Shown piece after piece: positions 8,048 through 18,492 of a stretch of 64,000 nt of DNA; positions within the stretch are counted from its first letter, which is position 1; each line of letters opens with the position of its first letter. The notes beneath the pieces were generated by a model. The model worked only from the letters and a program-made list of their open reading frames with translations, searched no databases and had not been told where the DNA came from. The translations under genes and the position numbers were made by a program. The stretch covers positions 868,001 through 932,000 of the forward strand of contig NZ_AP012547.1 in the NCBI RefSeq assembly GCF_000828635.1, written 5' to 3'. This stretch comes from Sulfuritalea hydrogenivorans sk43H (GTDB lineage Bacteria > Pseudomonadota > Gammaproteobacteria > Burkholderiales > Rhodocyclaceae).

Positions 8048-8599
8048 TCAGTACCCGCCCTTCTTGCCGATGCCGGCGTAGGTGAATTCCCACTCGGTCT
8101 CGACCGGCTTGAACCACGGACGTACGCCGGTGGCGCGGTCGGTGTGGCGGCCGAAATGATTGCCGTGGGGGTTCTCTTTGGCGTTGGGCGGATAGATGAT
8201 GAACTTGACCTTGTACTTGCCGGGGCCGCGCAACTTGACGTTGTCGCCATAGTGCGGGCCGTCGCTGGCGACCATCGGCATCATGTCGCCGCGGATTGTT
8301 TCATTGCTGCCGGCCTTGGTCAGTTCGTACTTGACCAGCAGGTGCGGAATCCACATGCCTTCGGCGAAGCCGTTGGCATTGCTGGAAAGGGCGTGGATGT
8401 CGGCTTCGAGATGGATGTCGGATTCGGAGGCCTTGCGCATGTGGCCCTCCGGCTCCATTTCGACGGCCTGCAGATAGACCGCGGCGACTTCCATGCCGGC
8501 GACGTTCTGCGGCACGCCGATGGGGTATTCAAGGGCGGCGGCGGAGAAGGACGCCGCGGCGAGGGCGGTGATGACGAGGGAACGCAGGGGAAACAGCAT
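8048..8599 (-). CDS. ftrA: Periplasmic P19/Tpd-family iron-binding protein (FtrA-like)
   Basis: A 183-residue secreted protein with a signal peptide ending SAAALEYP. The body has the P19 (Tp34/FetP) family features: EYPIG near the mature start, a Met/Glu-rich stretch (VEMEPEGHMRKASESDIHLEADIHA) and a conserved C-terminal region (GKYKVKFIIYPP, then HFGRHTD). Family members bind Cu and Fe at a dimer interface and deliver iron to an inner-membrane transporter. The ATG is preceded by TTTGGAGG. It follows hemP by 133 bases and leads the tightly packed P19-porin-cupredoxin-polyferredoxin genes. Confidence 0.9.
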   Translation of the reverse strand: MLFPLRSLVITALAAASFSAAALEYPIGVPQNVAGMEVAAVYLQAVEMEPEGHMRKASESDIHLEADIHALSSNANGFAEGMWIPHLLVKYELTKAGSNETIRGDMMPMVASDGPHYGDNVKLRGPGKYKVKFIIYPPNAKENPHGNHFGRHTDRATGVRPWFKPVETEWEFTYAGIGKKGGY

Positions 8600-8617
8600 G
8601 GCAAACCTCCAAAGGAT

Positions 8618-8631
8618 AAAGACATGTCTTT
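8618..8631. promoter_or_regulatory. Perfect 14-bp palindrome between hemP and the P19 gene
   Basis: AAAGACATGTCTTT reads the same on both strands and lies 19 bases upstream of the P19 start codon, just ahead of its Shine-Dalgarno sequence. It could be a protein-binding site or a small mRNA hairpin. No regulator can be named from the sequence. Confidence 0.4.
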
Positions 8632-8732
8632 GGCTGGCTTGCCGATGATCTGGCTGGCTGGCTGTTGAGGCTGCGCGAGTTGCGTTGCCTGTGTTTCGGT
8701 TGCTACAGGATGTTCAGAGCGATTGTTCGAAC

Positions 8733-8915
8733 CTATTTTGTCAGGATCAGCTTGCCCTGCCGGGTGCGGCGCAAGCGGTAGGTTTCGCCCTGATGGGTGA
8801 TCTCGACTTCGCCTTTGGTGCCGAGCAGGGCGACGCTGTCCAGGGGGCGCGGGATAACGGCCGGCGTGCGCGACATTTCCGGCTTTGTGGTCGGGGGCTG
8901 AGGGTCGTTCTTCAT
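8733..8915 (-). CDS. hemP: Hemin uptake protein HemP
   Basis: A 60-residue protein. The C-terminal half (LLGTKGEVEITHQGETYRLR, then RTRQGKLILTK) is the HemP signature. HemP is a small cytoplasmic protein; in several betaproteobacteria it is needed for expression of haem/iron receptor genes, possibly as a DNA-binding activator. The start at 8915 is chosen over one at 8981 because it leaves the Fur box (8943-8961) upstream. It is first in line before the P19 operon. Confidence 0.88.
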   Translation of the reverse strand: MKNDPQPPTTKPEMSRTPAVIPRPLDSVALLGTKGEVEITHQGETYRLRRTRQGKLILTK

Positions 8916-8942
8916 GGCAAATTGCAGGTCAATCCAAAACGT

Positions 8943-8961
8943 AATGAGAATGATTCTCAAT
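8943..8961. promoter_or_regulatory. Fur box upstream of hemP
   Basis: AATGAGAATGATTCTCAAT is a near-perfect palindrome (8 of 9 paired positions around a central G) and closely matches the Fur consensus of GATAAT-type hexamers. It lies 28 bases upstream of the hemP start, where bound Fe-Fur would block transcription. It predicts iron repression of hemP and probably of the P19 operon behind it. Confidence 0.85.
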
Positions 8962-9050
8962 GATCTGAACCATTTTGTCAACGGGGAATTGCACTTCCTG
9001 GAGCCGGCCGTTCTTCGCGTTCAGTCAGGAAGGCGAAATCTTCGCAGCGC

Positions 9051-9056
9051 TATAAT
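9051..9056 (+). promoter_or_regulatory. -10 box of the ppa promoter
   Basis: A consensus TATAAT is 28 bases before the ppa start codon. I see no good TTGACA at 16-18 bases upstream, so the promoter is supported by the -10 element and its position only. Confidence 0.45.
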
Positions 9057-9084
9057 TCAAGCCTTTAGCAAATAGGAGCCAGCC

Positions 9085-9633
9085 ATGGGCCTGGATCGCG
9101 TTCCTTCCGGCAAGGATTTGCCGAACGATTTCAACGTGGTGATCGAGATTTCGATGCACTCCGAGCCGATCAAATACGAGGTGGACAAGGAGTCCGGCGC
9201 GATATTCGTCGATCGCTTCATGTGCACGGCGATGCATTACCCCTGCAACTATGGCTATATCCCGCACACGATTGCCGGCGACGGCGATCCGGTGGATGTC
9301 CTGGTGCTTTCGCAGTTCGCCCTGCCGCCCGGCGTGGTGGTGCGCTGCCGTCCGATCGGCATGCTCAAGATGACGGATGAAGCCGGAGAGGACGCCAAAC
9401 TGCTGGCGGTGCCGGTGGACAAGCTGACGCCGATGTACCGCGATATCGCCGGTCCGCGCGACCTGCCGCAGATCATGCTGGACCAGATATCGCATTTCTT
9501 CCAGCACTACAAGGATCTCGAGCCCGGCAAGTTCGTCAAGATACAGGGCTGGGTCGGCATCGAAGAGGCCAAGAAGGAAATCATGGATGGCGTTGCCGCC
9601 TTTGAGAGCGCCAAGGACAAGCCGGCGTTCTGA
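9085..9633 (+). CDS. ppa: Inorganic pyrophosphatase
   Basis: A 182-residue family I soluble pyrophosphatase that hydrolyses PPi to two phosphates in the cytoplasm. It has the metal-binding signature DGDPVDVLV and the substrate-binding segments [14 protein letters not shown] and [11 protein letters not shown], as expected for the prokaryotic hexameric form (about 175 residues). The ATG is preceded by AGGAG (AATAGGAGCCAGCC). It stands alone between a putative promoter and a clear terminator. Confidence 0.97.
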   Translation: MGLDRVPSGKDLPNDFNVVIEISMHSEPIKYEVDKESGAIFVDRFMCTAMHYPCNYGYIPHTIAGDGDPVDVLVLSQFALPPGVVVRCRPIGMLKMTDEAGEDAKLLAVPVDKLTPMYRDIAGPRDLPQIMLDQISHFFQHYKDLEPGKFVKIQGWVGIEEAKKEIMDGVAAFESAKDKPAF

Positions 9634-9651
9634 GTTTCGTCGCATCAAGCG

Positions 9652-9676
9652 GCCCGCCGTGAGGCGGGCTTATTAT
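9652..9676 (+). terminator. Rho-independent terminator after ppa
   Basis: GCCCGCC (9652-9658) and GGCGGGC (9663-9669) form a perfect 7-bp GC stem with a GTGA loop, followed by TTATTATTATG. It lies 19 bases after the ppa stop. Confidence 0.8.
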
Positions 9677-9747
9677 TATGTCTGCGGCATGTGCCGCGGA
9701 CGGTATCCCCTGGTGGGATGCCTTGTTGATCCGCTATAGTTGATGCC

Positions 9748-11754
<2,007 letters not shown>

Positions 11755-11831
11755 TTGGCAGCAAATTGGTGAGCCTATCCCCCGGCCCCTTTTCCACGGA
11801 AAGGGGTGACCAAGTCAGGCGCTTTGCGCGA

Positions 11832-12380
11832 TTATTTTTTGGCGGCGAGTAACACGATCACCGCGCCCGCGCCGCCCTCGGCGGCGCGCGCTTGGCAGAA
11901 GGCCAGCACTTCGCTGCGCTGGGTCAGCCAGCCCAAAACCAGCTTCTTCAGCACCGGCTCGCGGCCGGGCGAACTCAGGCCCTTGCCGTGCACGATGCGC
12001 ACGCAGCGATAGCCATGACTTCGGCATTCCGCCAGAAACGTGACCACCGCGATTCGCGCCTGCTCGCGGTTCATGCCGTGCAGATCGAGCTTGCTCTGGG
12101 TTACCCAGCGCCCGCGCCGCAGATCGCGCAGCCAGGCCTTCGGCAGGCTGTCGCGGCGCCAGGCGGCTTCGTCGCCGCCTTCCAGATACAGGTCGATCAG
12201 CGCCGGGCCGTGCAGCGACTCGCCCAGAACGGCGGCCTCATCGCGCAAATGCTGGCGCGGAATGGCTGGTGGCAGGGGTGGTTCGTGGTGGACGCGATCC
12301 CAGGCCAGTGGCTGCACATCCGCCACCGCCTCCTGAAATACGGCGCGTTCTTCCGGTGACGGTGTGACGCGCTTGGGCAC
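11832..12380 (-). CDS. Smr-domain protein (putative DNA/RNA endonuclease)
   Basis: The C-terminal half is a Smr domain as in the MutS2 C-terminus and SmrA: LDLHGMNREQARIAVVTFL (LDxHG motif), VRIVHGKGLSS (HGxG) and a terminal AGAVIVLL strand. Family members nick DNA or cleave RNA. The preceding ~80 residues (PSPEERAVFQEAVADVQPL) are the usual helical N-terminus of this proteobacterial group. The start is uncertain: GTG at 12380 gives a compact protein of 182 residues, while an ATG at 12473 lies inside trxB and would add 31. It is directly downstream of trxB and probably cotranscribed. Confidence 0.85.
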   Translation of the reverse strand: MPKRVTPSPEERAVFQEAVADVQPLAWDRVHHEPPLPPAIPRQHLRDEAAVLGESLHGPALIDLYLEGGDEAAWRRDSLPKAWLRDLRRGRWVTQSKLDLHGMNREQARIAVVTFLAECRSHGYRCVRIVHGKGLSSPGREPVLKKLVLGWLTQRSEVLAFCQARAAEGGAGAVIVLLAAKK

Positions 12381-12424
12381 GATTCGCGGCTGCGCCGGGT
12401 TCGAAAGCCGCGATTTGCGCCGGA

Positions 12425-13435
<1,011 letters not shown>

Positions 13436-13553
13436 CTAAGCGGCGACTATCACTCAAGAATTGCCAAATACTGCACAGACACAATCAGTTAGGTGCATTT
13501 TGCATCTTGCAACATGCTAGACTGATTAACTGTCAAGTACTCTTGGGGAAGCT

Positions 13554-15242
13554 GTGTTCTGGCTTGCGCAAAGAATATCGACTTTGCTTCTTTCAGCCTT
13601 TGCGACAAGGTGTCGCGGGTGGGTGCCGGTATTTTTCGTCCTGATTCCGGCGGGCCTCGTGTGGGCTCAGTCGGCACAGCCAATTTCCCGGGTAGCAGAA
13701 GCTGCCGGCAACTCTCCCTCTGCGGCCGAAGGCGGGGCGTTGCGCTTCGATATTACCCACTATGTTGCTCACGGCAACACGCTTATTCCGCAGTCGACCG
13801 TCGATGAACTGCTGGCACCCTACACGGGATCCGGGCGCGATTTCGGCTCCGTGCAGCAGGCTTTGGAAACGCTCGAGAAAGCCTATGCCGCGAGGGGGTT
13901 CAATGCCATACAGGTGATTCTTCCGGAGCAGACGCTTGAGTCCGGCACGGTTCACTTTCTTGTAGTCGAAAACCGGCTGGCGAAAATCCGGGTCGAGGGC
14001 AATCGACATTTCAGCAGCGAGAACTATCAGCGTTCGCTGGTTGCCCTTGAGTCCGGCAAGACGCCCAATTTTGACGAGATGGTCGACAACCTGCGGCTGC
14101 TGAACGAGAACCCGGCGAAGCAGGCAACCGTGGTGATGCGCGCAGGAGAAAATGAAGGCGAGGTGGATGCCGCGGTACGGGCCAGCGATCAGCCACCGAT
14201 TCGCTATGCCGTCACGTTCGACAACACCGGCAACGCTCAGACCGGGCCGTTCCGCATCGGAGCGGCGGTGCAGCATGCCAACTTGTTCGACAGCGACCAT
14301 GTCGTCAGCTTCCAGGCGATCACCTCGCCGCTGAGAGCGCGACAGGTGAAGATCTACGGCCTTGGCTACCAGGCACCGCTGTACTCGAGCAAGGGTACCC
14401 TCGGCATGTTCCTCGGCTATTCCAACGTCAATTCCGGAACGGTCAATACCGTCGGCGGCAACTTCAACATCGCGGGCAGCGGCATCATCGTCGGCCTGCG
14501 CTACACGCAGTTGATTCCCAAGCGCGGCGATTGGGAACACAAGCTTGCTCTCGGCTGGGATTGGCGCGCCTATCAGAGTAACGTAACCATTGTCGGTGGC
14601 AGCACCAAGCTGGTACCGGATGTCACGGTGCATCCGCTCAGCCTTACCTGGCAGAGCACGCTGAGGAAGGCCGACTCGGAGCTTTCAGGCTATGTGAGCC
14701 TGATACAAAACCTGCCGGGCGGCAACGACGGCAATGACTCGCAATTCCAGAAGGTCGGCTCCCGGCCGGGTGCCAATGCCCTGTATCAACTATGGCGCTA
14801 CGGGGTGAATTTTCAAAAGGCGCTTGGAAGCGATTGGGCATTTCGCGCCAATCTCACTGGTCAGCATACCCGCCAGAGCCTGGTGACAGGCGAGATGTTC
14901 GGCATCGGCGGCGCCGATTCGGTGCGTGGCTTCCTGGAGCGCGAGCACTCGAACGACAAGGGACATCGCGGCAGCCTTGAACTCTATTCGCCCGAACTCG
15001 GTGCTCGTCTCTTGGACAATCTTAAGCTCAGAGTGCTTGGCTTCTATGATTTCGGCTGGGTCAAACGCGTGCATCCGACGCCAGCGGAGATCTACTCCAC
15101 CGGGATTGCCAGTATGGGGATCGGCGTTCGGGCCAGTCTGGGCAAAGACATTACAGCGCGTCTCGATTACGCCAGCGTAGTGGATAGCTCCCATACATCC
15201 CGCGGCACGCGCCTGCACGGATCGGTGTCCTATGTTTTCTAA
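13554..15242 (+). CDS. Two-partner secretion outer-membrane transporter (ShlB/FhaC/HecB family)
   Basis: A 562-residue Omp85-superfamily TpsB protein starting with GTG. The signal peptide ends at GLVWAQ. Two POTRA domains follow (LRFDITHYVAHGNTLIPQST... and LAKIRVEGNRHFSSENYQ...), then a 16-strand barrel. The barrel-lumen motif appears as GADSVRGFLERE, matching the conserved VRGF/Y tip of loop L6, and the protein ends SVSYVF with a C-terminal Phe. It exports the exoprotein encoded immediately downstream, whose ATG overlaps this gene by 11 bases. Confidence 0.93.
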   Translation: MFWLAQRISTLLLSAFATRCRGWVPVFFVLIPAGLVWAQSAQPISRVAEAAGNSPSAAEGGALRFDITHYVAHGNTLIPQSTVDELLAPYTGSGRDFGSVQQALETLEKAYAARGFNAIQVILPEQTLESGTVHFLVVENRLAKIRVEGNRHFSSENYQRSLVALESGKTPNFDEMVDNLRLLNENPAKQATVVMRAGENEGEVDAAVRASDQPPIRYAVTFDNTGNAQTGPFRIGAAVQHANLFDSDHVVSFQAITSPLRARQVKIYGLGYQAPLYSSKGTLGMFLGYSNVNSGTVNTVGGNFNIAGSGIIVGLRYTQLIPKRGDWEHKLALGWDWRAYQSNVTIVGGSTKLVPDVTVHPLSLTWQSTLRKADSELSGYVSLIQNLPGGNDGNDSQFQKVGSRPGANALYQLWRYGVNFQKALGSDWAFRANLTGQHTRQSLVTGEMFGIGGADSVRGFLEREHSNDKGHRGSLELYSPELGARLLDNLKLRVLGFYDFGWVKRVHPTPAEIYSTGIASMGIGVRASLGKDITARLDYASVVDSSHTSRGTRLHGSVSYVF

Positions 15243-18200
15243 GGCCGACTCGATCAACATGGCACTGGGGCGCTCTCGGCGGTGGCCACGCTGTTCTGGC
15301 GCCTTGGCGCACATCCGGCAACTGCCCCTGAAGCGGATTTCCGTTGCCCTGGCGGCGGGTTTCTCTTCGCTGGTGCTCGCCAATCCCCTCGATCCAACCG
15401 TGGTGGCGGGCAGCGCCACATTCCAGAACGCCGGCAATACGCTTACCGTAACCAATGCAAACGGCACGGTAATCGACTGGAAAGGATTCTCGATCGGGCA
15501 GGGCGAGATCACCCGTTTCATTCAGGCCAATGCTGCAAGCCAGGTGCTGAACCGCGTCACCAGCGGCGATCCAAGCGTGATCCTGGGCGCTCTCCAATCC
15601 AACGGACGAGTATTCCTGATCAACCAGAACGGCATCGCTTTTGGCCCGAATGCACAAATCGACGTGGGTGGATTTGTCGTGTCGTCGCTGGGCTTGTCCA
15701 ACGCCGACTTTCTGGCGGGCCGGCTCAATTTCACCGAGCAGGCCGGTGCCGGAAACATTGTCAATCAGGGATTGATCCGAACCGCAAGCGGCGGTCTGGT
15801 CGCCCTCATTGCGCCAACCATTGAAAACCACGGAATCATTCAGGCGCCCAACGGCGATGTGATTCTCGCTGCTGGCAAGAGCGCAAATCTGGTCGATTTG
15901 CAGCGCCCCTCGATCCAGGTGGAAGTGAATGCGGCCGACAACCAGGCACTCAATGTCGGGCAGCTGGTGGGTCGCAACATCGGCATATATGCAGGTGCCA
16001 TCCGGCATTCCGGTATAGCCAGTGCCAACACCGCGGCGCTTGATGAAACGGGTCGCGTCGTTTTCAAGGCGGTGGGCGACACGCTGGTGTCGGGCAAGGT
16101 GTCGGCGCGCAATGAGGCTGGTTCTGGCGGCCGAATCGAAGTGCTGGGCGATCGCGTCGGTCTGTTTGATGGCGCTGACATTGATGCGTCCGGCAAGACT
16201 GGCGGCGGGACTGTTCTAGTCGGTGGTGACTTCCAGGGCAAAAATCCGGACGTGCAGAACGCACAACGCACCTACGTTGCCCGGACGGCAAAAATCAGCG
16301 CTGATGCAATTGAGCAGGGCGATGGCGGCAAGGTGGTCGTTTGGGCGGATGACACGACGGTTTTCCACGGCTCGATTGACGCTCGGGGCGGGGCAGAGAG
16401 TGGCGACGGCGGAAATGTGGAGGTATCCGGGAAGCAGAATTTGGGCTTTACGGGAACTGTTGCTACTGGTGCCGCAAAAGGCAAGACAGGTTCTTTGCTG
16501 CTCGATCCAAATGATCTGTATGTCGGTCAGGATCCGAGTAACGGAGCACTGCTCGAGCCAAACGCTGATGCGGATGCAACGACATTTTTTGCGCAGACCA
16601 ATCCCAATGACTATTTCGTTTTGGCGGCAAGCCTTGCAGGGGATACGAATTACACTCTTCAAGCCAACCACGATGTGATCTTCAATGCCAACGTCGGCTT
16701 TGGTTCGGCGGCGGGCAAAACGGTATTGATCACGGCGACCAACAACATCTTCTCTACCGGATTTGCCATCACTACCGCAGGTGGCGCCCTGACCATGAAT
16801 TCGGCCACGATGTCGTTGGGAGGCATCGATACAGGTGCCGGCTTGCTGACGCTCAACAATTCCGGCGCGGCTTCGCAGTCTGGGGTATTTGCCGGCTCTG
16901 GTGGTCTGACCAAAACAGGTGGCGGGACGCTGACCCTATCGCAGATCAACACCTACACGGGCACGACCAACGTAACGGCGGGGACGCTGAGCGTAAGCGA
17001 CGCAGCGGCGCTGAACACGGCATCGTCGGTGGTGGTCAATGGAGGCACGCTGGACATCAACAACATCACGCTCAACACGCTGGCGGGGATGACGGTGCAG
17101 GGCACGGGCGCGGGAGGCGTGGGAGCGCTGACCGGCACGGGAGCCGGAGCGCGCTACGACGGCGCGGTGACGCTGGCGGCGGCGACGACAGTCGGCGGTG
17201 GCGGCACGCTGACGCTGAGCGGGATCATTGGCGATGGTGGCAGTGCCTACAAACTGAGCAAGGAAGGCGCGGGCACACTGGTCCTGGGTGGGGCCAACAG
17301 CTACACGGGCTTAACTACGGTGAGCGCGGGCACATTGGCCTACGGCGCGGCTGACGTGATTGCCACTGGCGGAGTGACGGTAGATGGCGCGTCCGCAATA
17401 TTGGCGCTTGGCCTCAACCATAGCGACTCCGTAGGCACGGTGACCGTGGCAAACGGGGGCAGCATCACAGGCACCGGTACCTCGGCACTGACGAGCACCG
17501 GCAGCTTTGAGATGCAGTCTGGTTCGGTGAGCGCGATCCTGGCCGGCAGCGGCATTGCACTGAACAAGACCACGGCGGGCACGGTGACGCTTTCAGGCGC
17601 GAATACCTACACCGGGATAACCACGGTGAGCGCAGGAACATTGGTTGTCGGGGCCGCTGCGCCTTCTGGGTCGGCTGGCGCGTTGGGTAATGCGACCAGT
17701 GCGGTGCTATTGGGAGACACGGCCGGTAGTGCGAACGCAGCGTTGTTGATTGGCGGCGCCTTTACGGTTGGACGTGATGTCACCGTTCAAGCGGGCAGCA
17801 GCGGCACGGCGACAATTGGCGGGAGTACCGCAAATAGTTCGACGTTCTCGGGCTCGGTGACGTTGAACAAGAACGCGACATTTACGGCGGCCAACGGCGG
17901 TACCACTATATTCTCGGGGATCATAAGCGATGGCGGGGCTCAAACGCTGACACTGGATGGAGCCAACGGCAGCACGATCAACCTCGCCAACAACGTAACG
18001 GTGAATGCATTGACTGTTTCGGCAACGACGCAGAATATTTCGCTGGTCGGGCGCGAGCAACAGCATCGCGGGAGCGACGACCTTCAACAACACGGGCACG
18101 ACGACGCTGGGCGACCAGAACACGGACAGCACCACCTTTACCGGAGGGCTGGTGGCGACGGCGGGGGCGAAGAACATCGCGGGCGCGATCAACACCACCA

Positions 18201-18492
18201 ACACGGCGATGGACCTGGGCACGACGACGGTAGCGGTGACGGACAACGCCACGCTCAACGCTGGATCGAACACCATCACACTGGGCGCGGCGACGCTGGC
18301 CGACGGCAAGAGCCTGACGCTGGGCACGGGCGGGGCGACCACCATCAACACCGGCAGCATCACTGGCAACGCGGGCGCGGGCGCGGAGAACCTGACGATC
18401 AACACCACGGGCGTGGCGACGATCGGCGGCGCGGTCGGCGCGGTGCCGCTGGGCACGATCACCATCACGCAATCCGGTGGCACGAGCTTTAA
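15232..18492 (+). CDS. Two-partner secretion exoprotein (FhaB-type), 5' part before a frameshift
   Basis: This frame encodes a signal peptide (cleavage near residue 50, before NPLDPTVVAGS) and a TPS secretion domain (IDWKGFSIGQGEITRF, FLINQNGIAFGPNAQIDVGG). A Gly/Val-rich beta-helix stem follows, then three autotransporter-type repeats near residues 560, 675 and 778 (GGGTLTLSQINTYTGTTNV, GAGTLVLGGANSYTGLTTV, TAGTVTLSGANTYTGITTV). Sense stops at base ~18049: beyond it this frame becomes His/Gly/Asp-rich nonsense, while the +1 frame carries the natural continuation. The product would be a large secreted adhesin or filamentous protein. A second possible start is ATG 15259. Confidence 0.85.
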   Translation: MFSKADSINMALGRSRRWPRCSGALAHIRQLPLKRISVALAAGFSSLVLANPLDPTVVAGSATFQNAGNTLTVTNANGTVIDWKGFSIGQGEITRFIQANAASQVLNRVTSGDPSVILGALQSNGRVFLINQNGIAFGPNAQIDVGGFVVSSLGLSNADFLAGRLNFTEQAGAGNIVNQGLIRTASGGLVALIAPTIENHGIIQAPNGDVILAAGKSANLVDLQRPSIQVEVNAADNQALNVGQLVGRNIGIYAGAIRHSGIASANTAALDETGRVVFKAVGDTLVSGKVSARNEAGSGGRIEVLGDRVGLFDGADIDASGKTGGGTVLVGGDFQGKNPDVQNAQRTYVARTAKISADAIEQGDGGKVVVWADDTTVFHGSIDARGGAESGDGGNVEVSGKQNLGFTGTVATGAAKGKTGSLLLDPNDLYVGQDPSNGALLEPNADADATTFFAQTNPNDYFVLAASLAGDTNYTLQANHDVIFNANVGFGSAAGKTVLITATNNIFSTGFAITTAGGALTMNSATMSLGGIDTGAGLLTLNNSGAASQSGVFAGSGGLTKTGGGTLTLSQINTYTGTTNVTAGTLSVSDAAALNTASSVVVNGGTLDINNITLNTLAGMTVQGTGAGGVGALTGTGAGARYDGAVTLAAATTVGGGGTLTLSGIIGDGGSAYKLSKEGAGTLVLGGANSYTGLTTVSAGTLAYGAADVIATGGVTVDGASAILALGLNHSDSVGTVTVANGGSITGTGTSALTSTGSFEMQSGSVSAILAGSGIALNKTTAGTVTLSGANTYTGITTVSAGTLVVGAAAPSGSAGALGNATSAVLLGDTAGSANAALLIGGAFTVGRDVTVQAGSSGTATIGGSTANSSTFSGSVTLNKNATFTAANGGTTIFSGIISDGGAQTLTLDGANGSTINLANNVTVNALTVSATTQNISLVGREQQHRGSDDLQQHGHDDAGRPEHGQHHLYRRAGGDGGGEEHRGRDQHHQHGDGPGHDDGSGDGQRHAQRWIEHHHTGRGDAGRRQEPDAGHGRGDHHQHRQHHWQRGRGRGEPDDQHHGRGDDRRRGRRGAAGHDHHHAIRWHEL

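Noticed and set aside
16900-17700. Repeated segments in the exoprotein gene as a CRISPR or tandem DNA repeat.
   Set aside because: Repetition is at the protein level (autotransporter-type beta repeats); units are irregular in length and DNA identity is low.
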